DNA of 64,000 bases. Origin: Marinobacter azerbaijanicus (GTDB lineage Bacteria > Pseudomonadota > Gammaproteobacteria > Pseudomonadales > Oleiphilaceae). Location of the stretch: NCBI RefSeq assembly GCF_030250645.1, contig NZ_JASSVS010000001.1:558001-622000 (forward strand), in the 5' to 3' direction. The notes beneath the pieces are model-generated. The model was not told the origin of the DNA. It did not search any database and saw only the letters and a list, made by a program, of their open reading frames with translations. Of this stretch, positions 17,491 to 27,347 are shown one piece after another; the first letter of the stretch is position 1, and every line of letters starts with the position of its first letter. The position numbers were made by a program, and so were the translations under genes.

Positions 17491-18384
17491 CAGCGGAATG
17501 GTCACCATGGCCAGCAATGTCTGGCCACTGATGATTCCCGCCATCAATGGCGCGTCGCCACCCAGCTGACGCGCCAGGATGTAGGACGAAGTGGCTGTCG
17601 GCAGGGCCGCCAGCAATATGGTCACCTGGACCATCAACCCCTCCATACCCAACAGCATCGCCAGAACGGCCGTCAGCAGCGGGAAACCCACCAGTTTGGC
17701 GGCCGAGGACACCAGAAACGGCGTTGATGCACCACGCAGTGCCTTCAGTTGCAGGCCAGCGCCAACAGTCATCAGGCCAAGCGGCAGGGCCAGGTCACTC
17801 AAGGGTTCAAGAATGCCGGCCACCAGCGGATGAAAACCTATCTGGAAATAACTCCAGACCATCCCTGCAACAGAACCGATAATCAACGGGTTGGAGGCAA
17901 TTGCCTTGAGAACGGGTTTCAGTCTTGCCTTACCGTTACCTGCCACCAGCGAAAACATCAGAATGCACAACAGGTTGAGCAAAGGGACTTTTACGGCGAC
18001 GGCTATGGCGATCAGCGACAGGCCTTCATCGCCGAGCAACATTCCAGCCGCTGCCAGGGCGACGTAGGAGTTAAACCGGATGCCACCCTGGAACACAGAC
18101 GAGAACACCGGCCCTGGCCAGCGCCAGACCAGCTGGAGCACCCCGAGCAATAAACTCATGGTCACCAGCATGGCAACAATCAGTAAGAGGATGTCGCCAT
18201 AGGCAGACGGCGGTACCCTCGCCTGCCCCAGCTTGAAAATCAGCATGGCCGGAAACAGCACGTAATAGGTAAACCGTTCCGCCTGGATCCAGAAGTCGTC
18301 CCCCGGGAAATGCCAGCGCCGGAACAGGTAACCCAGCAGGATCAACGCAAACACAGGCGTGAGTGCCTGCACCATTACCGGCAT
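17470..18384 (-). CDS. AEC (auxin efflux carrier) family transporter
   Basis: The product has 304 residues, with about ten hydrophobic segments and the family pattern: FALILLGYLFRRW near the N terminus, a central hydrophilic break, and repeated small-residue helices such as LGLMTVGAGLQLK. Bacterial AEC proteins export or import organic acids such as malonate or malate; the substrate here cannot be read from sequence. Its 3' end overlaps znuA by 21 bases in a convergent arrangement. The hemerythrin gene lies six bases upstream on the same strand, so both may be cotranscribed. Confidence 0.88.
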   Translation of the reverse strand: MPVMVQALTPVFALILLGYLFRRWHFPGDDFWIQAERFTYYVLFPAMLIFKLGQARVPPSAYGDILLLIVAMLVTMSLLLGVLQLVWRWPGPVFSSVFQGGIRFNSYVALAAAGMLLGDEGLSLIAIAVAVKVPLLNLLCILMFSLVAGNGKARLKPVLKAIASNPLIIGSVAGMVWSYFQIGFHPLVAGILEPLSDLALPLGLMTVGAGLQLKALRGASTPFLVSSAAKLVGFPLLTAVLAMLLGMEGLMVQVTILLAALPTATSSYILARQLGGDAPLMAGIISGQTLLAMVTIPLLLGVLW

Positions 18385-18390
18385 TAAAAC

Positions 18391-18972
18391 TTACTCTCTG
18401 GTGAGGTTTTCCCGCATCAATTGCGCGGTGCTCGACGAGAGCTTACTGTAGACTTCCAGCAACGCCGAAATCAACTCCCCCACACTGCCGCCCAACTGGT
18501 CATCAACCTGCCGCCTGGCTTCCTCCAGGGTAAAGCCTTCCTCGACAGCCCTCACCGTCATTGCCATCCGCCGATCCGACTCCAGAATATGAAACGCCAG
18601 CCATCGGGCGAGAAAATCAAAAAGATCCGACATTATCTGGGCCTTGGGCTGACCGCTACTTCGGAAAGCCTGAACCTGGGCAAAAAACATCTGGTGAGAG
18701 TCGTGATGGTTACGGGCAATATCCCTGTCCCCAAACACCGAATCCCAGATACGCTCTTCTGACCTGAAATGATGGTGGGCGTACGACAACAACTCATCGA
18801 GAATCTGATCACACCGGGACTGCGGAACATCAGACACCGAGTGCCACACAAGCCGGTTGACAATTTTCACCAGGGTTTTGTGCTGCTCATCAATCTCCTC
18901 GATGCCGACTTCGAAATGTCGACTCCACGGAAAGAATTCCAATGCCGCCAATGCATCGCCAGAACCGGGCAT
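18391..18972 (-). CDS. bacteriohemerythrin
   Basis: The product has 193 residues from the ATG at 18972, chosen because AGGAGG lies six bases upstream; the longer frame (TTG at 18993) would run through that site. The non-haem di-iron ligand pattern is complete: H31 in DEQHKTLV, H68 and E72 (HHFRSE), H89 and H93 (HHDSH), and H...D in AFHILESD. A C-terminal extension of about 55 residues is helical. Such proteins bind oxygen reversibly and may serve sensing, storage or delivery, for example in motile aerobes. It sits six bases before the AEC transporter gene on the same strand; any functional link is unclear. Confidence 0.92.
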   Translation of the reverse strand: MPGSGDALAALEFFPWSRHFEVGIEEIDEQHKTLVKIVNRLVWHSVSDVPQSRCDQILDELLSYAHHHFRSEERIWDSVFGDRDIARNHHDSHQMFFAQVQAFRSSGQPKAQIMSDLFDFLARWLAFHILESDRRMAMTVRAVEEGFTLEEARRQVDDQLGGSVGELISALLEVYSKLSSSTAQLMRENLTRE

Positions 18973-19072
18973 GACTGACCTCCTGAACGCCAAGCTGTTG
19001 CAGCCCTGTCCAACCTAGCGGATTGGGAAAACCAATTCGTTGTCATAAGTCATTTCCGGGAAACTGAAGCCT

Positions 19073-19846
19073 CTAATCGTTTTTCCATAGCCGTTTCATC
19101 ACCGCCCGGGTGACACCTGTTGGCGCAGAGCGGGTAATGGGCCACAGAGCGCGGAACTGCAAGGAAACCGGACGGTGCAACCGATGCTTGCGGACCTGCT
19201 CAAGAACCGCAACTGCAACCGTTTCCGGGGTCAGGTTAACCCCCATGCTGGCAAACAACGCCGACTGCCCCTCATTGGACTGGACCATACCGGTATTTAC
19301 AAACGGCGGCATCAGGTCACCGACCTTTATATCGTATTGCTCCCACTCAATATCCAGCGCCTCGGTCATTGCACGGACGGCGTGTTTGCTGGCGGAATAG
19401 GACGCAAAGTCGGGAATTCCATAGGAGGCCGATGCAGAGCTCATGTTGACCACCTGCGCGCCAGGCGTTGCCTTGAGATAGGGAAAGGCCGCATGAAGCA
19501 CATTCATCAGACCAATAACATTCACTTCCACCAGACTGCGGTGGACTTCCGGACTGATCTTTTCAAAGGGACCAACTTTCAGTATGCCGGCATTGTTATG
19601 CAGCACCTTGAGCCTCCCTCCGGTATGCGCGGCAAACTCCTCCAGCGCCAGTGTTACCGCCGACGAGTCGGTTACGTCGGCAACATGGATACTGCATCTT
19701 TCAGCCCCGAGTTCATTCCGCAAGGCTTCAAGAGCCTCGGCGTCCCTGTCTGCCGCGCCAATAAACCAGCCTTCTGCCGCAAAAAGCCTGGCCGTCGCCC
19801 GGCCGATACCCGCGCCGGCGCCGGTAATAAATATACATTCGTTCAT
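19073..19846 (-). CDS. short-chain dehydrogenase/reductase (SDR)
   Basis: The product has 257 residues. Start ATG 19846 gives MNECIFITGAGAGIGRA, the classical Rossmann TGxxxGIG motif at the N terminus; upstream in-frame sequence adds a non-family extension. NNAGIL, the active-site Ser (NMSSASASYG) and YSASK (catalytic Tyr and Lys) are present. An acidic residue after strand 2 (ADRDAEAL) suggests NAD(H) preference. The substrate is unknown. It is transcribed alone, divergent from dusA with 127 bases between them. Confidence 0.92.
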   Translation of the reverse strand: MNECIFITGAGAGIGRATARLFAAEGWFIGAADRDAEALEALRNELGAERCSIHVADVTDSSAVTLALEEFAAHTGGRLKVLHNNAGILKVGPFEKISPEVHRSLVEVNVIGLMNVLHAAFPYLKATPGAQVVNMSSASASYGIPDFASYSASKHAVRAMTEALDIEWEQYDIKVGDLMPPFVNTGMVQSNEGQSALFASMGVNLTPETVAVAVLEQVRKHRLHRPVSLQFRALWPITRSAPTGVTRAVMKRLWKND

Positions 19847-19973
19847 AAAGTGCCCTGTGTTTCGCCAAAGCCCTACGGCCAGGTGCGCAGTTTTCCTGAT
19901 AGAATAGCAGCTCTTTTCATTCGACCCGTTGACCCCAGCGACGAGTGACAGACAGATTCGGATTGGGCAGTAA

Positions 19974-21032
19974 ATGAGCACGAGTATCACCACAGACATG
20001 CCGGAACAGATAGCGGACACACAGGCAGACACCCTTTACGGGCCGTCACGAAGATTCTGCGTGGCCCCGATGATGGACTGGACAACCAGTCACTACCGCT
20101 ATCTGGCACGCCAGTTAAGCCGGCATGCCCTGCTTTACACCGAGATGGTCACCACTGGTGCGCTGATTCACGGCGACACTGCGCGATTCCTCCGGCATGA
20201 TCCGGCGGAATACCCGCTGGCACTGCAACTGGGCGGCAGTAATCCTCAGGAGCTGGCCCATTGCGCAGCATTGGCAGAGCAATACGGTTTTGATGAAGTG
20301 AACCTGAATGTTGGCTGCCCCAGTGACCGGGTACAAAACAACATGATTGGCGCCTGCCTGATGGCCCATCCCGACAGGGTGGCGGAAGACGTAAGGGCGA
20401 TGATCAGTGCCACCGGCCTGCCGGTAACGGTCAAACACCGGATCGGGATAGATGGCCGCGAGTCCTGGGAGGATCTGTGCGAGTTTATTGAAAAGGTCTC
20501 CGAGGCAGGCTGCCGTACGTTTATCGTCCATGCCCGCATCGCTGTTCTGGAAGGGCTGAGCCCCAAGGAAAACCGTGACATACCGCCGCTGAAGTACGAC
20601 TGGGTCTACCGGCTCAAGGCCCTTTATCCTCATCTTGAAATCATCATCAACGGCGGCATCAAGACCTTTGACGAGTGCCGGCAGCACCTTGAACACACCG
20701 ATGGCGTCATGCTCGGCCGCGAGGCTTACCACAACCCCTGGCTGCTGGCTGGTGTGGATACCGAATTTTTCGGACAGCCCGGACCGGCTCGATCCCGGCA
20801 CGAGGCCCTGCGTGCGGTATTACCATTCATTCAGAGCGAACTGGACCGGGGCGTTTACCTCAGCCACATGTCCCGCCACCTGATGGGCCTGTTCCATGGC
20901 CAGCCGGGAGGCCGGCAATTCCGCCGTTATATCAGTGAGAACGCCCACAAGCCGGGTTCCGGCATCGAGGTGATCGAACAGGCCATGGCCAGGGTTCCGG
21001 AACCCGGGGACGCAGTAACAGTGCCGGCCTGA
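19974..21032 (+). CDS. dusA: tRNA-dihydrouridine synthase A
   Basis: The product has 352 residues. The FMN enzyme reduces specific uridines (D20 and D20a) in the tRNA D-loop. The N-terminal core [14 protein letters not shown] and the catalytic Cys115 in [11 protein letters not shown] are present, along with [13 protein letters not shown] and INGGI phosphate-binding segments, and [15 protein letters not shown], a DusA-specific signature. Residues 1-25 are an extra polar leader; an internal ATG at residue 9 is also possible. It is divergent from the SDR gene. The 5' end of dusA is a known integration site for some mobile elements in Proteobacteria, but it is intact here. Confidence 0.96.
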   Translation: MSTSITTDMPEQIADTQADTLYGPSRRFCVAPMMDWTTSHYRYLARQLSRHALLYTEMVTTGALIHGDTARFLRHDPAEYPLALQLGGSNPQELAHCAALAEQYGFDEVNLNVGCPSDRVQNNMIGACLMAHPDRVAEDVRAMISATGLPVTVKHRIGIDGRESWEDLCEFIEKVSEAGCRTFIVHARIAVLEGLSPKENRDIPPLKYDWVYRLKALYPHLEIIINGGIKTFDECRQHLEHTDGVMLGREAYHNPWLLAGVDTEFFGQPGPARSRHEALRAVLPFIQSELDRGVYLSHMSRHLMGLFHGQPGGRQFRRYISENAHKPGSGIEVIEQAMARVPEPGDAVTVPA

Positions 21033-21150
21033 ACGCCCTGATACCTTTTACTGTCTTGTTCCTGTCAGAGCAGCCCGTTATTGTAGGGATATACCTTCAA
21101 CGCCCACGACACGGGCGATCAATAACAAACCTATCAGGACGACAGGACGA

Positions 21151-22116
21151 ATGACCAGCAAGCTCGAACAACTCAAAGCCATGACCACCGTGGTCGCCGA
21201 TACCGGGGACCTGGATGCCATTGCCCAGTGGAAACCGGAAGACGCTACCACCAACCCCTCGCTTCTCCTCAAGGCTGCGGCTTCGGATGCCTACCGGCCG
21301 ATGCTGGATGAAGCCGTGGCGGCTGCCCGCAAACAGGGCGGCTCGGATGCCGAGCAACTGACCTATGCCACTGACATGCTGGCCGTACTGGCAGGAAAGG
21401 AGATTCTCGGTCTTGTTCCAGGCGTGGTTTCAACAGAAGTGGATGCCCGGCTGTCCTTTGATACCGGCGCAACCCTCACCCGGGCGCGACGCCTGATAGA
21501 GCTTTACGACCACCTTGGCATGGACACCAGCCGGGTACTCATCAAGATCGCCTCCACCTGGGAGGGTATCCGGGCCGCCGAACAGCTTGAGAAGGAAGGC
21601 ATTCGCTGCAACCTGACGCTGCTGTTCTCCTTTATACAGGCAGCCGCCTGTGCCGATGCCGGTGCCTTTCTGGTCTCCCCCTTCGTGGGCCGCATCCTGG
21701 ACTGGCACCTGGCCGCCACCGGTCGCGATGCCTTCCCTCCGGAAGAAGACCCGGGGGTCCAGTCCGTGACCCGCATCTACAACTACTATAAGGCCAATGG
21801 CTATAGCACCGTCGTGATGGGCGCCAGCTTCCGCAACACTGGTGAGATCGAGATGCTGGCGGGATGCGACCGCCTGACGATCAGTCCGGCCCTGCTGCAG
21901 GAGCTGGACAGTGATTCCAGCACATTGCCTCGCCGCCTGTCTGCCGACGGTGCACAAAGCGCTGACAGACCCGGCACTATTGATGAACGCCTGTTCCGCT
22001 GGGAGTCCAACGAAGACGCCATGGCCACGGAAAAGCTGGCGGACGGCATCCGCCGATTCACCAACGATCAGATAGAGCTTGAAAACCGCGTTCGCCGGCT
22101 GTCCCAGGCCGCCTGA
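21151..22116 (+). CDS. tal: transaldolase
   Basis: The product has 321 residues. It belongs to the TalB-type class of the non-oxidative pentose phosphate pathway, moving dihydroxyacetone between sedoheptulose-7-phosphate and glyceraldehyde-3-phosphate and yielding erythrose-4-phosphate and fructose-6-phosphate. The Schiff-base Lys is K132 in RVLIKIAST, the same position as in E. coli Tal[10 protein letters not shown] and NLTLLFSF signatures are present. AGGACGA lies just before the ATG. A TerB-like gene and a DAHP synthase homologue, which would consume erythrose-4-phosphate, follow on the same strand with gaps of 34 and 16 bases. Confidence 0.96.
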   Translation: MTSKLEQLKAMTTVVADTGDLDAIAQWKPEDATTNPSLLLKAAASDAYRPMLDEAVAAARKQGGSDAEQLTYATDMLAVLAGKEILGLVPGVVSTEVDARLSFDTGATLTRARRLIELYDHLGMDTSRVLIKIASTWEGIRAAEQLEKEGIRCNLTLLFSFIQAAACADAGAFLVSPFVGRILDWHLAATGRDAFPPEEDPGVQSVTRIYNYYKANGYSTVVMGASFRNTGEIEMLAGCDRLTISPALLQELDSDSSTLPRRLSADGAQSADRPGTIDERLFRWESNEDAMATEKLADGIRRFTNDQIELENRVRRLSQAA

Positions 22117-22150
22117 CGCTGGCAGTAACCTTGAGGGGAGTCGCAAGACC

Positions 22151-22597
22151 ATGATTGAGCGCCTGAAGAACCTGTTCGGCTCGCCGGAAGATGAACCGAC
22201 CCAGCCCGACAACCACCAACTGGCCGTTGCCGCCACCGCGTTAATGGTTCAGTTGTCCAGGGTGGACAATGAGCAGGATGACGAAGAGCTGAAAACCATC
22301 GTCGATTGCGCGGTCCGCGCCCATCAGGTCACCCGGGAAGAAGCAGAGGACATCCTCCAAGACGCGCTCAACCATGCTGATGATGCCACCTCCCTGTACG
22401 AGTTTACCGGCATGATCAACGAACAGCTGGACCAGGAAGAAAAACAGATCCTGCTGGAAAGCATATGGCGGGTTGCTCTCGCCGACGGCCGTATCGACAA
22501 GTACGAAGAACACCTTATTCGTCGCATGGCGGATCTGCTGCACCTGAACCACAGGGAATTCATGCAGGCCCGCCATCGCGCCGAGGGCGCTGACTGA
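22151..22597 (+). CDS. TerB-family helical protein
   Basis: The product has 148 residues from the ATG at 22151; the open frame extends further upstream into the tal 3' end without a better start. The all-helical TerB/DjlA-type domain is recognised by NHQLAVAATALMVQLSRVDN, ESIWRVALADGRIDKYEEHLIRRMADLLHL. Acidic residues (VDNEQDDEE, ADGRIDKYE) form the usual metal-binding positions. The first 30 residues are a short amphipathic start (MIERLKNLFG). TerB proteins bind divalent metal and appear in tellurite resistance clusters and as stand-alone envelope-associated factors; no other ter gene is present, so a tellurite role should not be assumed. Confidence 0.85.
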   Translation: MIERLKNLFGSPEDEPTQPDNHQLAVAATALMVQLSRVDNEQDDEELKTIVDCAVRAHQVTREEAEDILQDALNHADDATSLYEFTGMINEQLDQEEKQILLESIWRVALADGRIDKYEEHLIRRMADLLHLNHREFMQARHRAEGAD

Positions 22598-22613
22598 ACC
22601 TTAAGGAGCAAGT

Positions 22614-23741
22614 ATGTTAGCCATTCTCCACCCGGATATCGCGCTGGACAGCGAAGCCTATCGTCAGACCATGCACTTTCTGGAGAATCTGCCCGGCGTA
22701 TCGGTCAGAGTCCACCAGGTCCAGGGCGCAAAACAGCGCCTGACCGAGGTTTATCTTCTGGGAGAAACAAAATCTCTCAACAAGGAGGACATCGAAGCCC
22801 TTCCAGCAGTGGAGCGGGCCATTCGCATCTCCGATGATTACCGGATACTCGGTCGCCACAAGGACGACCGCCGCCAGAGTGGCTTCACCTATAATGACGT
22901 TACCTTTGACCAGTCCAACCTGAACATCTTTGCCGGACTGTGTGCCGTGGACGTGCCGGAACACGTGGAGCAGATGATGCAGGCCCTGGAGGATAACGGG
23001 CAGGTATGCACACGGATGGGTGCCTACAAGCCACGGACCAACCCCTATTCATTCCAGGGGCACGGCAAAGGCTGTCTGCCATGGGTATTCGAGAAAGCCG
23101 GCAAACATGGCATCAAGGTCATTGCCATGGAAATCACCCATGAAAGCCACATTGAGGAAATCGATCACTGCCTTGAACAGCTGGGCCGGCCCACTGGTGT
23201 CATGCTCCAGGTAGGCACCCGCAACACCCAGAATTTCGAACTGCTTAAGGCCATTGGGCGCCAGACTACTTACCCGGTACTGCTGAAGCGGGGATTCGGA
23301 ATAACCCTGAACGAATCCCTGAATGCAGCGGAGTATCTGGCCAGCGAAGGCAATGCCAATGTCATCTTCTGCCTGCGCGGCATGAAAACAGAGGCCGGAC
23401 AGCCACATCGCAACATGGTCGACTTCGCTCATGTGCCGGCCGTGAAACGCCTTACCCGTATGCCGGTATGCGTGGACCCGTCCCATTCGGTAGGTAGTCG
23501 TGAGCGCGCGCCTGACGGTGTTCTGGATGTCATGCATGCCACCGCTCAAGGCGTCATTGCCGGCGCCAACATGGTACTGGTGGACTTTCACCCCAAACCT
23601 GAAAAAGCGCTCGTGGACGGCCCTCAGGCCCTGCTGATGGAAGAACTACCGGCCTATCTGGAAGATATCCAGCTGTGTCATGACACCTGGAAGAAACGCC
23701 AGCAAATTTACCGTCGTCTGAAGGAATCCGCTACAGAATGA
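22614..23741 (+). CDS. divergent DAHP synthase (type I-beta/KDOPS family) homologue
   Basis: The product has 375 residues, with AAGGAG before the ATG. An N-terminal regulatory-like region (about 1-90) precedes the barrel. Family motifs: FAGLCAVD (metal Cys), RMGAYKPRTNPYSFQGHG, VGTRNTQN, LLKRGFG, VDPSHS (metal His). The canonical reaction is PEP plus erythrose-4-phosphate to DAHP. Deviations from the T. maritima enzyme as I recall it: CERG is CLRG and the metal Glu of VEVHPEPEKA is Asp here (VDFHPKPEKA). It may be active, altered, or a paralogue with another role. Its end overlaps the GDPD gene by four bases (ATGA); transaldolase lies upstream. Confidence 0.82.
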   Translation: MLAILHPDIALDSEAYRQTMHFLENLPGVSVRVHQVQGAKQRLTEVYLLGETKSLNKEDIEALPAVERAIRISDDYRILGRHKDDRRQSGFTYNDVTFDQSNLNIFAGLCAVDVPEHVEQMMQALEDNGQVCTRMGAYKPRTNPYSFQGHGKGCLPWVFEKAGKHGIKVIAMEITHESHIEEIDHCLEQLGRPTGVMLQVGTRNTQNFELLKAIGRQTTYPVLLKRGFGITLNESLNAAEYLASEGNANVIFCLRGMKTEAGQPHRNMVDFAHVPAVKRLTRMPVCVDPSHSVGSRERAPDGVLDVMHATAQGVIAGANMVLVDFHPKPEKALVDGPQALLMEELPAYLEDIQLCHDTWKKRQQIYRRLKESATE

Positions 23742-24538
23742 TCGTTTATGGGCATAGGGGCGCAAAGGGCGAAGCTCCGGAGAACACCCTGGCCGGCTTC
23801 ACTCATGCCTACCGTCATGGCGTCCGGCATTTTGAACTTGACCTGGTCCTGTCAAAAGATGGCAAACCGGTTATTGTTCATGATCTTACGGTTGACCGCA
23901 CCACAGGGCATCAGGGTAGCGTCGGCAGCTATACCACCGAAGAGCTTGCGGGAATGGACGCCCGGCGCAATGGGAAGCCCTGGCCCAAAGCCATTGGCAT
24001 CCCTTCACTGGAAGCATTGCTGAACGAATATCCGGATTTTGAGCACCTGCAACTGGAGGTAAAAAAAGACAACCGTCAGCGTCTGAATGTGCTCTGCAAC
24101 CGCCTGATTGAAGTAATCCAGCGCAGGGATCTGTACCAGCGGGTTGCCATCACCTCGTCAGACCAGTGGTTCCTCCAGCAGGCTCGTCGAAGGGACAAGA
24201 GCGTGCGTATCGGTCTGGTAACCGACAGAAAGTTCCCGAAACCGGTCAATGTCGCCGCCCGCCTGCACTGTGACTTCCTGTGCATTGGCTGGCGCATCTG
24301 TACCCAGGCTATCGTGGAGGACGCTCACCGGCGGGGCATGCACGTGTCCACCTGGACCGTTAACCGCATCCACGACATGCTCAAGCTTGAAGCGAAAGGC
24401 GTCGACAGCATTATCACTGATTACCCAACCAGCACGCATATGTACTTCGATAACCGGTCAAAATCAGCCCTGCATCTGCCCACCGGGCAAAGCAGGACCG
24501 ACAGCACCAGATCAGAAGATCCGGTTCAGACCGTTTAG
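23738..24538 (+). CDS. glycerophosphodiester phosphodiesterase
   Basis: The product has 266 residues. It hydrolyses glycerophosphodiesters to glycerol-3-phosphate and an alcohol. The N-terminal catalytic motif [14 protein letters not shown], the metal pair in [12 protein letters not shown], and catalytic HD ([12 protein letters not shown]) are intact. The C-terminal strand STWTVNR and SIITDYP are family features. No signal peptide is present, so a cytosolic UgpQ-like role is inferred. The ATG overlaps the preceding DAHP synthase stop (ATGA), indicating translational coupling. The 3' end overlaps the convergent sthA by 27 bases. Confidence 0.93.
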   Translation: MIVYGHRGAKGEAPENTLAGFTHAYRHGVRHFELDLVLSKDGKPVIVHDLTVDRTTGHQGSVGSYTTEELAGMDARRNGKPWPKAIGIPSLEALLNEYPDFEHLQLEVKKDNRQRLNVLCNRLIEVIQRRDLYQRVAITSSDQWFLQQARRRDKSVRIGLVTDRKFPKPVNVAARLHCDFLCIGWRICTQAIVEDAHRRGMHVSTWTVNRIHDMLKLEAKGVDSIITDYPTSTHMYFDNRSKSALHLPTGQSRTDSTRSEDPVQTV

Positions 24539-25903
24539 CGCCGCTACCCGATAGGCTTCGGCCATGGTTGGGTAGTTGAAGGTGGTGTTAATGAAGTAGT
24601 TCAGGGAGTTCGCTTCCCCTTCCTGATTCATGATGGCCTGGCCGATGTGAACGATTTCTGCAGCCTGGTCACCGAAGCAGTGAATACCCAGAAGTTGGCG
24701 GGATTCCCTGTGGAACAGGAGCTTGAGCATACCAACCGGGTCGCCGGTTATCTGTGCCCGCGCCAGGTCCTTGAAAAATGCCTGACCCACTTCATAGGGC
24801 ACCTTGGCCTCGGTCAGTTCCCGCTCGGTTTTACCCACGGAACTGATTTCAGGAAGGGTGTAAATACCGGTGGGAACGTCGGTCACAAGCCGGAAGTATT
24901 CATCCTTCACGATATCGGAAGACGCAGAACGTCCCTGGTCGTAGGCGGCGCTGGCGAGACTGGGCCAGCCGATAACGTCACCGGCTGCGTAAATGTTCTC
25001 TACCTCAGTCCGGTAGTGGTCATCAACAGCCAGCTGACCACGGCCATTGGGGGTCAGGCCTATATTTTCCAATCCCAGCTTTTCGGTATTGCCACTGCGG
25101 CCATTACACCAGAGGAAGGCATCGGCACGGATTTTCTTGCCGGACTTCAGTGACAGGACCACACCGTGGTCGTCCCCATCAACAGATTCATACTCTTCAT
25201 TATGCCGGACAAGAACGCCATTATTCCGCAGATGGTAACTAAGGGCGTCGGATATTTCATCGTCCAGGAACGTGAGTAGACGGCTGCCGGGATTGATCAG
25301 ATCCACTTTCACACCAAGTCCGGCAAAAATGGAGGCGTATTCGGAACCGATAACACCAGCACCGTAAATAATCAGCGTTCGTGGTGTGTGGGACAGATTC
25401 AGAATGGTGTCCGAGTTGTAAATCCGGTGGTGGCGGAAATCCACATCTGGTGGCAGATACGGGCGAGAACCCGTCGCAATGATAGCCTGTTTGAAGTGAA
25501 GAATTTCGTGGGATTTGTTACCACGGATCTCCAGACGGTTTGCATCAAGAAAGCTGGCCCGTCCGTTAATCAGATCCACCCGGTTGCGGGCATAGAACTG
25601 AGTCCTCAGCTTGACCTGTTTACCGATGACCTTCTGGGCATTCTGCAGAACGCGGGGGAATGAGAACCAGCGTGGTTCGCCAATATCCCGGAACATCTGG
25701 TTGGTGTTGAACGTGATGATCTGCTTGACGGAGTGACGCAACGCCTTGGATGGAATCGTGCCCCAATGGGTGCAGTTACCGCCAACGGTGGGTTTATCCT
25801 CGATGATCGCGACACGTTTACCATGCTTCGTCGCATTCATCGCTGCGCCTTCTCCCGAAGGGCCCGCGCCGATAACGACGACGTCGTAATGATGCTCTGC
25901 CAT
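24512..25903 (-). CDS. sthA: soluble pyridine nucleotide transhydrogenase
   Basis: The product has 463 residues. The FAD enzyme interconverts NADPH + NAD+ with NADP+ + NADH. It begins with an ADP-binding motif ([14 protein letters not shown]), and [15 protein letters not shown] replaces the second redox Cys of disulfide reductases by Thr, the hallmark of SthA rather than lipoamide dehydrogenase. A second GxGxxG ([14 protein letters not shown]) binds the nicotinamide nucleotide, and [14 protein letters not shown] is conserved. It is transcribed after the nqr operon on the same strand, separated by an inverted repeat region. Confidence 0.96.
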   Translation of the reverse strand: MAEHHYDVVVIGAGPSGEGAAMNATKHGKRVAIIEDKPTVGGNCTHWGTIPSKALRHSVKQIITFNTNQMFRDIGEPRWFSFPRVLQNAQKVIGKQVKLRTQFYARNRVDLINGRASFLDANRLEIRGNKSHEILHFKQAIIATGSRPYLPPDVDFRHHRIYNSDTILNLSHTPRTLIIYGAGVIGSEYASIFAGLGVKVDLINPGSRLLTFLDDEISDALSYHLRNNGVLVRHNEEYESVDGDDHGVVLSLKSGKKIRADAFLWCNGRSGNTEKLGLENIGLTPNGRGQLAVDDHYRTEVENIYAAGDVIGWPSLASAAYDQGRSASSDIVKDEYFRLVTDVPTGIYTLPEISSVGKTERELTEAKVPYEVGQAFFKDLARAQITGDPVGMLKLLFHRESRQLLGIHCFGDQAAEIVHIGQAIMNQEGEANSLNYFINTTFNYPTMAEAYRVAALNGLNRIF

Positions 25904-25936
25904 TCTGCAGTGACTCCTTATCTACGTCGTGAGGAA

Positions 25937-25990
25937 GCCTCTGAAAAACCCCGCATATGCGCGCAGGCTGGGCAGGCGCTTTTCAGAGGC
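25937..25990. repeat. 11-bp inverted repeat with nested palindrome between nqrM and sthA
   Basis: GCCTCTGAAAA (25937-25947) and TTTTCAGAGGC (25980-25990) are perfect complements around a 32-base interior that holds CGCATATGCG (25952-25961), itself a perfect palindrome. It lies 34 bases upstream of the sthA start. It could be a terminator for nqr without a U-tract, a leader structure, or a dispersed intergenic repeat. Confidence 0.75.
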
Positions 25991-26025
25991 TCCCGGAATT
26001 TTTATAGTATTCAGTGGACGCCGAA

Positions 26026-26274
26026 TCAGCGGGTCTCTTTATTGGAGGCGTCGTAGGACAGCGCCTCCGCTGACTTGCCATCATTGGCAAGGCGCTCATT
26101 CTCCTCTTCACATTTCTGGGTGTTGCCGCCGCAGATATCACAGGACTTGCTGATACCCATGGCGCCAATACCCCCGCAGGTTCCACTGATAGGCTTGCGG
26201 CCAAATATAACGCCGATAGACATACCGGCAACCAGCAGTACAACAATTGTCAGAACCAGCAGAAAAGTACCCAT
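26026..26274 (-). CDS. nqrM: Na+-NQR maturation protein NqrM
   Basis: The product has 82 residues. An N-terminal transmembrane helix (about 3-25) is followed by a conserved GRKPISGTCGG and a cysteine set (CGG, CDICGG, C). In Vibrio, NqrM (DUF539) is required for Na+-NQR assembly, probably delivering iron to the subunit D/E centre. It is the last gene of the nqr operon, 14 bases after apbE, the usual order. Confidence 0.93.
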   Translation of the reverse strand: MGTFLLVLTIVVLLVAGMSIGVIFGRKPISGTCGGIGAMGISKSCDICGGNTQKCEEENERLANDGKSAEALSYDASNKETR

Positions 26275-26288
26275 AGAAGGTCTCTCCG

Positions 26289-27338
26289 TTAATTTGCCAG
26301 GTACGAGGAAAAAGCCGGTGTATAGTCCGTTTCAAACCCGTCTTCGCCCCGTACTATAAAATAGGCGGCAATGTTTTCACGTGTGGCAAGCTCTTTTGCC
26401 TGCTCAACCCCCATCACATTGAATGCAGTGGCCAGCGCATCTGCAGTCATGCAATCGTCAGCAATGACAGTCACCGAGGCCAGACTGTGGCGGATCGGTT
26501 TGCCAGTGTTGGGATCTATTGTATGTGAAAACCGCTGCCCTTCCGATTCGTAATAGTTACGATAGTCTCCGGAGGTTGCCATCGCCTGACTGTCCAGCGC
26601 AACCACCCGGTTGATCCGACGCTGCTCGGAAACCGGTTCTTCGATAGCCAGCCGCCAGGCTGCACCGTCAGGTTTGCGCCCCGAGACTCGCACCTCACCA
26701 CCAATTTCCACCAGAAAGGCGGATACACCCTCGGATTCCAGAAAACGCGCAACCTCGTCCACACCGTAGCCTTTCGCTATCGCAGAGAGATCGACATACT
26801 GGTTCGGGCTGGCCCTGAGCCCCGGCGGCTCATCCCGCAGCTCAAGCTTGTCGTAGCCGATAGCTGCAAGCCTGGACGCCAGCTCATCGCTGCCGGGCAC
26901 CCGGTCAGGCCGGGCATCAGGCCCGAACCCCCACAAATTGACAACAGGGCCCACGGTTACGTCAAATGCACCGTCTGTCAGCTCGGAGACTTCCCTGGCC
27001 GTTGCCAGCACTTCATGAAGCGGCCGCGAGATCTCGGTCCACTGGCTCTGGTCCTCCAGTCGGTTAAACCGGGATAGTTCCGAGTCTTCCCGCCAGGTGG
27101 ACATGGAGGCATCAACCCGGGCAAGCACTTCATCGATACCGTCTGCCAGATTTTCCAGTCGGTGCTGATCTTCCTGCAATACCACATTGATATGATACTG
27201 CGTGCCGAATACCGGGCCGGAAATCTCCCAGACTTTTTCCTCTTCCTCAAACGAACAACCCGCCAGCGTGGCAATAGCCAGCGCCCAGAAGGCGCTGGCC
27301 AGAACCACCCTGACGGGTCGTAACATGCCGAATGTCAT
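26289..27338 (-). CDS. apbE: FAD:protein FMN transferase (flavinyltransferase), lipoprotein
   Basis: The product has 349 residues. A lipoprotein signal peptide ends in LAGC with the lipidated Cys at residue 28. Family motifs include FGTQYHI, DSELSRFN, DGAFDVTVGPVVNLWGFGP, DLSAIAKGYGVD and SHTIDPNTGKP. ApbE transfers FMN from FAD to Thr of S-G-A-T motifs in NqrB and NqrC in the periplasm, so its place directly behind nqrF is functionally expected. The ATG at 27338 lies nine bases after the nqrF stop; a second ATG at residue 5 is an alternative start. Confidence 0.95.
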   Translation of the reverse strand: MTFGMLRPVRVVLASAFWALAIATLAGCSFEEEEKVWEISGPVFGTQYHINVVLQEDQHRLENLADGIDEVLARVDASMSTWREDSELSRFNRLEDQSQWTEISRPLHEVLATAREVSELTDGAFDVTVGPVVNLWGFGPDARPDRVPGSDELASRLAAIGYDKLELRDEPPGLRASPNQYVDLSAIAKGYGVDEVARFLESEGVSAFLVEIGGEVRVSGRKPDGAAWRLAIEEPVSEQRRINRVVALDSQAMATSGDYRNYYESEGQRFSHTIDPNTGKPIRHSLASVTVIADDCMTADALATAFNVMGVEQAKELATRENIAAYFIVRGEDGFETDYTPAFSSYLAN

Positions 27339-27347
27339 TGGAACTGA

